The notes under the pieces were generated by a model that had not been told where the DNA came from, did not search any database, and saw only the letters and a list, made by a program, of their open reading frames with translations. Positions 22,193-31,797 of a stretch of 32,638 nt of DNA are shown here, piece after piece. This DNA comes from Ophiosphaerella korrae. Its lineage: Eukaryota > Ascomycota > Dothideomycetes > Pleosporales > Phaeosphaeriaceae. The stretch's first letter is position 1, and each line of letters opens with the position of its first letter. The position numbers and the translations under genes were made by a program. The stretch lies in assembly GCA_028456385.1 (NCBI GenBank), contig JALNQF010000414.1, forward strand, positions 1-32,638, given 5' to 3'.

Positions 22193-24400
22193 TTTTTCTT
22201 AGGACGTTCTTTTTTTAGTAATATATAGGCCTGTTATAACTTCTAGCCTATCTTCCTTTACCTATTTTATAAATTTACTACCTTATTAGGGCTATTACCC
22301 TACTTTATACTTGTAGTCTTTGTATTTTAGGTATTTATCTTGTATATATTTGTACTAAGGTTTTCTTAAGTTGTATTCCTAGGATAATTTCTTTCTTAGT
22401 CTAATTAATATGCACTCTTTATTAAGTATCTTAATAATTTCCTAACCTTTAATACCTTTACTCTAAATTACTTTTATATAATTATATCCTTTTCTTTATA
22501 TTAGCTATATATAGTTTCGTGCCTTAAGTTCCCTATATATATAGTAATTAGTATTTAAACATAATACCTAGGATACTTTAAAATATACTAGATATTCTAG
22601 ATTTATTCTCTTGTCGTCTCCTACCTAGTATTTGTCTATACTAGGTCTAGTTATTACTAGGATATAGTATACTACTAGTATACTTAGTGTATAATCTTCG
22701 TTAATTTATCGCATCTTTTTTATAAAGTACTACTATTCTCTCTATATAGGTATTCTTCTTACTACAACTATATATTACCCTATCTATTATTAGAATGTTA
22801 TAAACCTTATTACTTTAAGATTACGTATTTTCTAGTCTTTATACGCTTCCTCTATACTTATAACTAGTAAGTATTTCTAAATAAACTACTAATATTTGTT
22901 TTATTTTACTATATCTATTAATATATAGTTATTATAGCTTCTTTTATTAAGTAGAGTATACTCTATACTTTTTATTTTAACTTATAGCTTATTACTTCTC
23001 TCTCCTTAGGTTGTAAACTTAGTAGTTTCTTTATTACCTACTAGTCCTTTAGTAGTAGTTAAGGGTACTAAGGCTTCTTCTCTTTCTAAATCTTCTATTA
23101 GTAGGTCCCTTAGATATCTTGTTTCTTTAAGCTAATCTTAAATTCTTTCTTTTATTACTACTACTTTATTCTTCTATAAAAACTATCTTACTTTCTACTT
23201 ACTAGAAAAGTATATATAGTAGTTATTATTATAACAAAAGGTCTAATTAAGTATTACGTACTATAATTCTCTATTTACTACTACTTTCTCCTAAGGCTTA
23301 GCTTATACTTTTAGTACTTCTTTCTTATCTTTAGTTATCTTTAACTAGGCTCCTTTTACCTAATCCTTTCTTTTATAGTCTTTTGTAGAGTATCTAGTTT
23401 TATTATACTTATAATACGTAGATTTCTTCTTCTTTAATTAGTAATCTTTTATATAGTAACTTAGCTTGTTATAAATATAGTACTTAAAGTCTTTCTTTTT
23501 CTTCTTACTATTTTTATTAGTATCGAGTATTATAGAGTCTCTACTATTATAATTTCTATAGTATCTTCTATATTTATTTCTTCTCTATTCTTAGAAGTTA
23601 TTATTAACTTATATTACCTATCTCTTTAGGGCTTCTAGTGTACTTAGTTTCTCTATCTAAATTAACTTATATTAGATTTTTTAGTTTAGTCCTTGTTTAA
23701 ACCTTAATATTAGGGATAGCTCGTTCTAATTTATATTCTATAATAGTTGTTTAAACTATAATATATACTCTAGAATACTTTTATATTGTTAGAGCTTTTT
23801 AAGCTTTTCTTCTACTTATTAGGTAATATCTATATCCCTAAAAGCTACTTTTATTCGTTAGACAAAGTATTTATAACTTCTAAAGATAGCTATTATCTTA
23901 TCCTTCTTTATTCTTAGGGCTCGCAAGGTATAGTCTATCTAGTAAGGTTTAAACTATCTTATTATATCTTCTTTAAAGTATAATCTAATATATACAACTT
24001 TCTTTTCTTCTATATTAAAGTATAGTACCTATATATCTATTTAGAGTTGTGCTAAAGCTAGGAAAAGTCTTAGGTTCTTTTTTATTCTATCGAATTTTTT
24101 AAGTATAAGTATCTTAGGTAGTTTCTTTATTATACTTAGCTCTAGTCTCTTAGTAATTTATTCTATCTATACTTATCCTACTATAATAGCTTTAATTTAA
24201 GCTTTATTCTACTTAATATAGTTTTATAGTTCTTTATTCTACGTAGTTAGAGCGTTAATTAACTATTGTATACTCTCTTTATTAGCTATTAGGTTGTTTA
24301 AATTTGTTTTAACTACTACCTAGTTAGTATTATCTAACTAATAACTACTTATAGGCGCTTTACCTACTTTCTTAGATATACTTTTTACTATTATGTTAGC
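22193..24400 (-). pseudogene. G2 copy 3 gag relic
   Basis: The same gag chain as copy 1 and alignable along its length, including the nucleocapsid zinc-knuckle area near 23360-23490. Stops occur at apparent Gln and Trp codons. It retains more CpA and TpG than copy 1 in several places (for example near 22690 and 23230), so the two copies were mutated to different extents. The retained piece ends just before the protease active site. Confidence 0.75.
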
Positions 24401-24453
24401 TTAGACTATACACTACTTACGCTTTGCTTCTTCTAGTAACTAAATTAGTAAGG

Positions 24454-24906
24454 TGTAATAGGGGGCCTAGTTGTTAACTACTAAGCGCCTAGTAGAGGGG
24501 TTATAGTAGACTAAAAGTTAATAACTAAGGTGCGTATAGTAATTAAGTAATAAACTTATAAATAATCGAATAATTCTTACGATATTAATGTATTGTCGCT
24601 CTTAGTTAGAGATTAGATTACTAATACTATCCTAATAATGCTTATTACTACTAACTATATACTTATACTAATCTATTAATCTATCGCTCGTATTTAATCT
24701 TAGCAATAGTAGATTATAGATTACTAATCTATTAATCTGTAATACAATTTCGTCTATGCACCCTATAGATCTATAGATTATATTACGTGTCCTAATTATA
24801 GTTTATTTCTTAATCTAGGTTATTACTCTACTTATCTTATACTTTGTTAGCACTTAAGTCTAGGCTAATTAGTTCTATCTAGATTTCTCTTGTTACATCT
24901 ATAATA
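24454..24906 (-). repeat. 5' LTR of G2 copy 3
   Basis: On the minus strand it runs from CTATTATAGATGTAACAAG-like sequence at 24906 to a conserved GGCCCCCTATTACA end at 24454. This is the least mutated LTR end of the family and was used to define the others. The internal sequence just after it (CCTTACTAATTTAG on the minus strand) should contain the primer-binding site, but I could not match it to a tRNA. Confidence 0.82.
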
Positions 24907-25660
24907 GAAAATATATAGTAGAAGTAGACTCTAATATTACGTCTTACTTTATACTATATAGGGCTAAAGTAAGCTATTTTGCGCTAAAACGTAGTAGTTT
25001 TAGTAGAGGCTTAGTAAAAGTAACTAGTAAACCTATATAACTAGCGAACCTATAGAGTATATTAGTAGTAGTTACTACTATACTTACTTAACTTAGAGAG
25101 GCGCTTATAGGAGTATAAGCGTCTAAAGTTATATAAGATTAGTAGGCTATAATAGGCTTAGTACTTTATACTAAGAATTTAGTCTCTTAGTAGCTATTAT
25201 ATAAGTTAATATAGAACCTTATACTAGCTAAGTTCCTAGTATATATACTATATACTTTCGATTAAAGCTAATAAGCTATTAATCTCTCTTTTTAGCGTAG
25301 TTAGTTAGTATACTATTATCTTTGTAAAAGTATATAATAGTCTTAGGTAGAACTAGCTCTAAGATTATAGAAGTAATCTATAGTAGTTATATAGTAAAAC
25401 TTACCTCTATAAGAGAGCTTATTAAGAGAGCTTATTTAGGTTGTTAGCTACCTCTACTAAATTACTAATATCGTTAGGGCTAGTACTACTTAAGAGTTCC
25501 TTAAAGCTTTAAGATAACTTACTAGTAGCTAAAACTCTTTTAAAGAGTGTTTGTAGTAGTAACTATACTTAAGGGTTGTTAAGATAGAGATAGAGAGGCC
25601 TTACTAAGAGTAGCGCAAGCGACTTGCGCAAGATTAGCGTTATAGGGCGTACTTAGAGGC
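24907..25660. other. RIP-affected sequence, unassigned
   Basis: TpA-rich and poor in CpA/TpG, with no domain, no frame and no similarity that I noticed to the other elements in the window. CpG-containing GCG motifs are frequent toward the right. A GC-rich hairpin marks its right edge. Confidence 0.55.
25613..25629. repeat. GC-rich hairpin at the RIP boundary
   Basis: GCGCAAG (25613-25619), loop CGA, CTTGCGC (25623-25629): a perfect 7-bp stem. Both arms keep CpA or TpG in a neighbourhood where these are rare. Confidence 0.7.
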
Positions 25661-26335
25661 TCTATAAGGTTGAGACGGTTTCAAAACCTACTAAGATAGA
25701 ATACAAATAGACAAACTACTACACCAAACACACTAAAATTTTGTCTGGCTCGATTCGGTAAGGCTAGTAGTAGAAACTAAGGCGCCCTCGGCTACGCTAC
25801 CGGCGTTACCTCCAGCATAAACTATTTGAAAAACAGCTAGCGCACCGAACAGGCCCTAAATTAAGTGGCGCCCACAAACCTAGAACGGCCGTCTGCAAGG
25901 ATACACCCTACCAGAATCTCTACGTAGTAGGTGCGGTATTGCGCAACTTGACAGCGACAGGTCATCACCAGCGACTTCGGCAGGTGACCCGTGGCTGATC
26001 GATTTGACTTCAAGCCATCCTGAACGGTTTCATTGAAAAATGGCTTTTTGGAAGTCTGGAACGCTATCGGCGCCACGCCCGGCCCCGCAGCCAGTCAGAG
26101 AGCCGGTGCATGCGGTTGAACATCCAACACAGAGCGGGCGTGTAGTGGCTGCAACTCCACTACCAATCCGCAACCCCGACCAACCCCACAATCCGAGAAT
26201 CGGTCATGAACCCGCCGCATACCTGACTCGGGTAACTTTGGGACCCCAGTCCCATGTACTTCAACAAGAAACTGCCAGGCTGACTGCGTCATCTCCTCAC
26301 CTTTGCTGAATCCTCGAGTCTGCCGCCGCCGACAA
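25661..26335 (+). other. Non-RIPed region upstream of the EthD gene
   Basis: Balanced composition with normal CpA and TpG. It presumably holds the promoter and 5' untranslated region of the EthD gene, but I see no convincing TATA or CAAT element. Short open frames exist on both strands (for example an 89-codon proline-rich one starting at 26040), but they overlap each other antisense, resemble nothing I know, and look like chance. Confidence 0.55.
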
Positions 26336-26428
26336 ATGTTTACCGTTGGCCGTGGAATTCAACGAATCGACCAAATTTTCGCTCCGCAACTCAAGCAAGA
26401 CGCGTCCGGGCACAAATTCGCGTACAAG

Positions 26429-26839
26429 ATGACCGTTACCGCCCTCGTCTTCTCCACCAGGCGTCCCGACATCTCTCCTGATGAGTTCAAGACATGGATG
26501 GAGGAAAAATATACGCCATTAATGAGAGAGGTCTTGGAGGATCTGTACCCCATATCAAGCAAGCGACAATATGTAGAGCGCGTTTCGTCTGGCTGGGGAG
26601 ATCGCCTAGGCATGTCGTCCATCTCCAAGAAAACCGACACGCCTATAGTTGTGATAGGGTTACCAGCCGACATATGCTGGGACCTGATGGCAGAACTGAC
26701 GTTCAGGGACGAGTTGCATTTTCAGTTGTGTTACACGAAACTCAATACGGTCGGCGACAAACTCAAAGAGGAAGAAGAAAAGTTTACTGTTGTGGAAGCG
26801 TTAAAGATGGTCTTAGTGGGACCCGCAGTAATAGGATAA
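26429..26839 (+). CDS. EthD-domain protein (dimeric alpha/beta-barrel), 136 aa
   Basis: An intact, uninterrupted frame. The start at 26429 gives MTVTALVFSTRRPDISPDEF, a typical beginning of fungal EthD proteins: a first beta-strand, then the 'SPxEFxxxxExxxxPL' helix. It has A at -3. An in-frame ATG at 26336 would add 31 residues of low-complexity, unfamily-like sequence. Later blocks also fit: IVVIGLPAD at about residues 76-84, LTFRDELHFQ at about 91-100 (matching the common 'LTFEDExHFQ'), a charged helix KLKEEEEKF, and a closing strand. The length suits the family (about 110-140). EthD-like proteins are small ferredoxin-like folds that dimerise. The bacterial namesake belongs to an ether-degradation cluster, and some fungal members act in polyketide pathways, but the substrate here is unknown. 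No other metabolic gene is nearby. No RIP damage is visible and no intron is needed. Confidence 0.85.
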   Translation: MTVTALVFSTRRPDISPDEFKTWMEEKYTPLMREVLEDLYPISSKRQYVERVSSGWGDRLGMSSISKKTDTPIVVIGLPADICWDLMAELTFRDELHFQLCYTKLNTVGDKLKEEEEKFTVVEALKMVLVGPAVIG

Positions 26840-27342
26840 AGGAAGCATGCGCGTAATAAGATTAGAGGCGCTGGAACTCCCTGGTGTGCTCAAAATCCCG
26901 ATAAAATGCTAGAGGCCGTCAGGAATGTGCCGCGTTAGTGTGATAATGCGTGAGACCATCGAACATTTATTTTGAATATCGGCAAGACGCCATTGACACC
27001 GGAGGCGCGCGAGCATTAGAATGCGGATAGATTAGTCGTGTGTGGGACGACGATTCAACGATTCAAGCAGTGTTAACGTGAGGAAAGATATATGCCCACA
27101 ATGTACCGATGCGACAGATGGATCGCTCAGCGAGTCCAGAATTCATGATGAATCTGATTCGGTACAATGATCCTACTCGGCGACGAACAATGCTAGGGCC
27201 GACGATCCACAAGAATATTCTGAAATTTCTAAGCGCTGAACATACATTTGAAGCTGTACAAAAGTGCAGAATGTATCGTGTTGTAGCTAAAACTCGCGAC
27301 GTAACGTCCGCTAACAACTACAGCATCTTACTTCTAAGGAGG
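26840..27342. other. Non-RIPed spacer between the EthD gene and the LTR
   Basis: Presumed 3' untranslated region and intergenic DNA. Short frames occur on both strands (about 27063-27317 minus and 27109-27417 plus). They are antisense to each other, the plus one runs into the LTR, and neither translation resembles a known domain. AATAAG occurs near 26855 as a possible weak polyadenylation signal. Confidence 0.55.
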
Positions 27343-27620
27343 TGTCGCAAGAAATCAATGATCCTTGCAAGGGATCAACGATCTTCGGCGCAATACGAAG
27401 CTCACAACCGGAGCTAGATCAGATGAGCACGGAACCTGAACGGAACAGGGGGAACTGTCGCAAGTTAGAGCTCCGCTCCATGTGATTCAGGTAAGCCCGC
27501 AGCAGTAAGCGAGCCGCACGAGCCGTTCGAGCTGCTCCACTGTATATAAGTAGCCCAGCTTAGATAGCTCTTCAATCAATGATCATCTCCCACTCATTCC
27601 TGAGCTCGCATCTCACAACA
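27343..27620 (+). mobile_element. Intact, unmutated solo Copia-type LTR, 278 bp
   Basis: Begins TGTCGCAAGAAATCAATGATCC and ends GCATCTCACAACA, the canonical TG...CA form. It has a TATATAAG promoter box at 27543-27550. GATCCTTGCAAGGGATC near the start can form a hairpin, and ATCAATGATC occurs near both ends. The assignment to Ty1/copia comes from the mutated relative next to it, which carries a copia-style primer-binding site. The flanks are GGAGG and GGAAC, so only three of five bases agree and a target duplication is not established. There is no RIP, unlike every other LTR in the window. Confidence 0.75.
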
Positions 27621-27650
27621 GGAACTAAAAGATCCGGTAATCTCACGCAG

Positions 27651-27730
27651 ATATATAAACTATCTCTTTTGTAGTTACTTAGAATTAATAATTATCTCCT
27701 ATTTATTCCTAAGCTTATAATCTTACAATA
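27651..27730 (+). repeat. RIPed 3' portion of a related Copia LTR
   Basis: Collinear with 27543-27620 of the intact LTR over 79 against 78 bases. The second half differs mostly by C-to-T and G-to-A: CATTCCTGAGCTCG there reads TATTCCTAAGCTTA here, and TCTCACAACA reads TCTTACAATA. The first about 30 bases are more divergent. The upstream two thirds of this LTR are missing. The sequence starts exactly where the balanced-composition island ends. Confidence 0.82.
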
Positions 27731-27745
27731 GTTATAAGCCTAGCG
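27731..27745 (+). promoter_or_regulatory. RIPed primer-binding site matching the tRNA-iMet anticodon arm
   Basis: GTTATAAGCCTAGCG follows the LTR end immediately. Its first 13 bases match the complement of the anticodon arm of eukaryotic initiator tRNA-Met (GTTATGGGCCCAG), with all three differences being G-to-A or C-to-T. Copia of Drosophila is known to prime from such an internal half-tRNA-iMet fragment instead of the tRNA 3' end. Confidence 0.7.
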
Positions 27746-28080
27746 CTAAAGAATACACGATAGTTCTATCTTATATACTACAACTAGAGATTACGAGCTT
27801 AGTATACTCTAATCTATTACTTAAACTCTTAACGTAGTTTATAAGCAAGCTATACTTATAAGTAAGCTATACCTAATACTAACTTTGCGCACCTCTTTAT
27901 ACGTATAACTTAACAACGTAGTAGAGTAGTGTAGATATATTAATATATTAAATTAAGTAATATCTACTATATTATTTTATATACACTTTTATAAAGCCTC
28001 TTAAGAGTCTATTAGCCTACTACTTCTAATACAATTTATATATCTTATATTGTTATTACTTCTATTAGATAAGTTATATA

Positions 28081-28128
28081 ATTAGATATATAATTAGATA
28101 GGTAATTAGATACGCGATTAGATACACG
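28081..28128 (+). repeat. 12-bp tandem repeat, four units
   Basis: ATTAGATA recurs at exactly 12-bp steps (28081, 28093, 28105, 28117), with a variable 4-base spacer. Confidence 0.85.
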
Positions 28129-28153
28129 ATAGTATTTGCGTAGAGAGGCGTAA

Positions 28154-28179
28154 TAGATTCTAGGTATACCTAGAATCTA
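28154..28179. repeat. Perfect 26-bp palindrome
   Basis: Arm TAGATTCTAGGTA (28154-28166) is followed without a spacer by its exact reverse complement TACCTAGAATCTA (28167-28179). It lies in the stretch where the Copia remnants change orientation. Confidence 0.9.
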
Positions 28180-28419
28180 CTAATTAGCTCGCTTAAGCTA
28201 GTATAGTAATCTAATTAGCTTAGCGTATAAGCGTAATAATTACTAAGCTAATAACTTTACTATAGCCAAAAGATTATAGCCTTAACCTTTATAAATAAAG
28301 GAATTAAATAATAGATATTATATATAAAGTAATAGACTACGTTAGTATAACTAATATAATAAAGAAACTAGTACCTTAATAGATTAAGTACTAAGGATCT
28401 AGCTTACTACTATCTTAAA

Positions 28420-30109
28420 AGACCTAACGAAGACTACTATATTATAGATATATAGATAGAGCGTAAAGCTAGAGATAGATATAGAGAGAGATTAATTAAT
28501 TAACTCTTTACTTAATTAGGTTTATATTTAGTAATTTTGTAACTATTAAATCTAATAAGATAGTACTTAGATCTAGTAGATATTTAATAACTAGTATCTT
28601 ATAATGTAATTAATCTAAGCTTTTAGATTAAGTTATTATAACCTTAATTTACTATATTATATAATATTAGTTACTATAAAGGCTTTATAACTATATATAT
28701 TTAAGTAAGCTAAGCTTAGATTTTTTATTAAAACTATAATTCTTTAGTTTTTAGTAACTTTTATAAAGAATACTTTAAATAGTATCTTCTAGTTATTTAA
28801 GTAACTTAGAATATAATTATAGAAGTAGACTCTAGCTTATATAATTTTAGGCTAAAGTTCTTATAGTAAATTTACGTTAAGTTATATAGTACGGACTTTT
28901 TCTTTATTAATTCTTTTAGTACGTTTAGTTCTTCTATTTTAAGCTTAAGTATCTAGAGCTAAAGGTTTAATAGTAATACTTTATAAGTATAATTAGTACT
29001 AAACCTTTAGCTTTACTATTATAATCTTATTATCAACTTTAATTATCTTAACTAAGATACTATACTAATTCTTTAAAAAATACATTAAGTTTAATTATAC
29101 TTTAATATTTAATTTAGTTAGCTAGTTATTAGTAAAGTAGAAGTCTTACTATAGCTTTAAGTACTTATTAGCAATAAGTATCTAGCTATTTTCTTTAGTA
29201 ACGCTTTATACTTTGTATAAGTAGAAGTTAGTAGAAATTCTTTTTTTTAGTCTTTTATAACTAATTCTTAGTATATAGCTAAATTACTATTTTATCTTAG
29301 CTTTACTATACGCGTTATACTAGACTATAAATACTCTTTTTATACGTACGTCTTAAGCTTACTAGATAAAGTATTTAATTATAGCTAGTCCTAAGTAGCT
29401 AAGTCTCTTATACTATAGTAGTACTAGTACTCTAGTAGTCTAAAGTTTATAGGTATAGTATACTACTTAGTATAGTAACTTATATAGTAAATAATACTTA
29501 AGTACTTATTAACTATAGATCTATAAGGACAACATACTACTAAGCTAATCTAGATAAAAAGGGGCTAATAGCTAGTTAAGCTATTATAGTAGTATACAAT
29601 ATATATACTAGTTATTATTACTTAAAGTTCTTCGCACTCGCTTAGAACTTACTTAAGGTTATACTAAGTTATATATAGAGGAATATACTAGCTAATAGAG
29701 CTAGTACGCGCTAGTTACTTAGCTTAGTAGAGCTCGTCGACAGCGCTAAGCGTACCCTAATAGCTCTCTACTCTAGACCCCTTACAAGATTTTAGTAAGG
29801 TTTCTAATTATCTATCTATTAGGTTTATTTAGAGTAGTTAGTTTAGATTAAGTATTTTACTATATTCCTCTCTACTAAAGTAGTTAAAAAGAGACTAAGT
29901 TATATAATATATCTAGGTATAGCTATATTATATAGAGCTAGTATACTTTCTTTAGATTAGTTTCTTAGCGTAATATTAAGAGATCTATATCCTTTTACTT
30001 ATATCTTTAACTTACCTACCTATATATAATTATTAGGTATTAGTAAGTAATAGTTATATATACAAGTAGAGTTGTTTATAATATAGTAAGTTAAACTAAA
30101 GTCTAAAAT
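28420..30109 (-). pseudogene. Copia protease-integrase relic
   Basis: Protease: at about 30088-30110 the minus strand reads FILDFSLTYYIINNST, corresponding to the copia 'WILDSGATxHIxxxxS' active site with the Ser-Gly after the Asp altered. It is followed by NNYIWVGK-like and KGYRSLNI segments typical of copia proteases (stop read through). Integrase: near 28930-28960 it reads LALDTQA-stop-NRRTKRT, at the 'YTPxQNGxAER' box. This is followed by a LWPE-like segment (L-stop-PKII) and YFYNYILSYLNNQKILF, the copia 'YLxNRxPxxxLxxxTPYE' region. Near 28690 comes LAYLNIY, the 'HLRVFG' box. The catalytic core upstream (29000-29600) is too degraded for residues to be assigned. Confidence 0.75.
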
Positions 30110-31509
30110 AAAGGAATTCTAAAGTATATAGTTATTATAAGTATATATTATAGTCTTAAAAGTAAAAGTACTCTTAATACTTAATATTTTCTAGCCTTCT
30201 AGTTAGTTATCTTAAGATTTAAGTATAAGAGTTTAAGATTACTTTATTTAAGATTTAGACTATATTCTAATTAGCTCTTTAAGCGTAGTATTATATTTAT
30301 ACTTATAATTAATATACTCCTATAGAGTCTTTTTTAGCTTCTAATATTAAAGAGCTTTATCTAGATAAATATAGTAGTAGTCTCTAAAGTTATAGAATTA
30401 TTTACTATAAGTAGGGAATTATTTATATACTTTAGCTTAATTAGTTAATTATTTAGTATTAGAATTACTTTTATACTAACTTTAGAGCTTACTCTTATTT
30501 AGTCTACTATAGGTATTAAGTAGCGCGTATTTAGTAAGAGAAGTATCTTTTATCTTACTCTAAGTAGATATACTACTAGTAGTAAATTCTACTAAGGTAT
30601 TATTAACTATAAAAGTAGCTTTATTTTTCTTTAATTTAAGAAGATAAGTTACTATTATATACTCTTAGAATTGTTTTATAATCTCTTTCTAGGTTATACT
30701 AAGTTTAAAGTAACTATAGTCTTAAAAGTTTATAGACTATATAAGAGTAACCTTATTAATTACTAGAAAGAAGTCTTTAGTAACTATATTAATCTATAGC
30801 GTTTTTACAACCTTATTAGTCTCTATATTAGTAGTAGCTTAGTTATACTTAGTTAGCTACGTATCTTAATTAGAGATAGTCTTTATTAGTTTAAGTAAGC
30901 TAATAAACTACTTATAAGTACGTTCTTATTATAATTATTTATTTATAGCTAGTAAGATATTATTATATTAACTAATATAGTAGGTAATATACACGTAGTA
31001 TATATAGTAAAAATAATAATTAGATAAATACTATAATATACTATAGGCTTATTTATTCCTTATTGTATATATATTAATTAATTTAATATTACTTAGAGAA
31101 AGTCTTATAATACTTAAGATCTTCCTTAAATACTTTAAAACTTACTACTAAGAGTTTAGACTAACGCGTAAGCTCTTTAATATTACTAGCTAGAGTATAA
31201 TTAGTAAGTACTAAAAGATTAATAAGTTCTAGTATCTTTATAAGCTCTATAGTAGAGGCTAAGTTAATCTAATCTTAGATTTTATATATAATATATCTTA
31301 ACTAAAGCTAAGTTAGCTAGGTAGTATAGTTTGTATTAGTTCTAAACGTTATAGTTAAGTTGCGTTAAGTAAAAGTAAAAGATTAGTACTTTTTTAAGTA
31401 CACTTATTTAATACTAAGTATAGTATTTAGCTTAATTAAGAGTTACTAGAGAGCTACTAAAGAGTAAAAGATTTACACTTTTTAAAGATACTTATAGTAC
31501 TACTAAAGG
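30110..31509 (-). pseudogene. Copia gag relic with zinc-knuckle remnant
   Basis: A minus-strand chain with stops at apparent Gln and Trp codons. Near 30325-30385 it reads YYYIYLDKAL...KLKK, placed and spaced like a CCHC zinc knuckle whose Cys codons have become Tyr. The same frame runs on without interruption into the protease segment, as expected for a single gag-pol frame of copia elements. The start of gag is not resolved. Confidence 0.6.
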
Positions 31510-31780
31510 TATAAAGTAGACTTTATATAAGATAACTTAATAAAGTAGTTTTAATAATTAACTAAAAAGAGTAAATAGTATATATAGTTATCTAAGTAAG
31601 TACTAGGTATATATACCTAGTAGCTTACTAAGCGCTAACTAAAAGTAAAAAGGTAGTTAAATATTAGTAAGTTTGTAATATTAGTAAGTTCGCAATATTA
31701 GTAGGTTTACAATATTAGTAAGTTATAAACTTACTACTATTAGTACGAAAATAAGAGATATAAGAGATAACTCCTTTATA
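31510..31780 (-). repeat. 3' LTR of the reverse G1 copy, short minisatellite
   Basis: On the minus strand it begins TATAAAGGAGTTATCTC and ends GTCTACTTTATA, 271 bp. It has about four to five minisatellite units and none of the inverted units of the 17602-17984 LTR. It keeps the 25-bp segment missing from the 9240-9490 LTR. Confidence 0.85.
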
Positions 31781-31797
31781 CGTCTCTTTCCTTTTAA
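31781..31797 (-). promoter_or_regulatory. Polypurine tract of the reverse G1 copy
   Basis: On the minus strand TTAAAAGGAAAGAGACG precedes the LTR, matching 17586-17601. Confidence 0.7.

Larger units (their letters stand above)
22193..24906 (-). mobile_element. Ty3/gypsy chromovirus G2, copy 3: 5' LTR plus gag only
   Basis: A minus-strand 5' LTR (24454-24906) followed by gag, ending at the beginning of protease at 22193. It matches copy 1 from about 6893 to 9239. Protease, RT and integrase are absent. The cut end lies against the 3' LTR of the oppositely oriented copy 2. Confidence 0.83.
27746..28419. other. RIPed leader-like sequence, no gene seen
   Basis: Begins as the internal leader of the plus-strand Copia element whose LTR tail precedes it. 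By 28420 the sequence is a minus-strand Copia integrase, so an orientation switch lies within this stretch. It contains a 12-bp tandem repeat and a perfect palindrome (listed separately). No frame or domain is visible. Confidence 0.55.
28420..31509 (-). mobile_element. Ty1/copia element relic: gag, protease, integrase
   Basis: A minus-strand element in the copia order (gag, protease, integrase, with RT expected next). Integrase before RT distinguishes copia from gypsy. The 5' side is cut at 31509 by the end of a reverse G1 copy. RT, RNase H and both LTRs are not found. RIP is heavy. The plus-strand LTR tail and primer-binding site at 27651-27745 point the opposite way, so they belong to another element or to an inverted piece of this one. 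Confidence 0.75.

Noticed and set aside
1..25660. Mitochondrial or plasmid DNA because of the very high AT content
   Set aside because: The AT richness comes from CpA-directed mutation of nuclear retroelements, with nested LTR elements and a nuclear-type gene in the island. No mitochondrial gene or tRNA was seen.
25861..26076. 71-codon minus-strand open frame
   Set aside because: No domain recognised and short. Nothing supports coding over chance.
26040..26309. 89-codon proline-rich open frame (+) with an overlapping 65-codon frame (-) at 26095-26292
   Set aside because: Mutually antisense, no recognisable domain and no independent support. Most likely chance frames in the GC-richer upstream region.
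26303..26428. Upstream extension of the EthD frame
   Set aside because: The 26303 start would be TTG, not expected in a fungal nuclear gene. The in-frame ATG at 26336 is possible, but the extra residues do not resemble the family, whereas 26429 gives a normal EthD N-terminus.
26359..26856. Open frames antisense to (26359-26673) or out of frame with (26494-26856) the EthD gene
   Set aside because: Shadow frames of the real coding sequence.
27063..27417. Overlapping 84-codon (-) and 102-codon (+) frames
   Set aside because: Antisense to each other, and the plus-strand one runs into the Copia LTR. Neither resembles a known protein.
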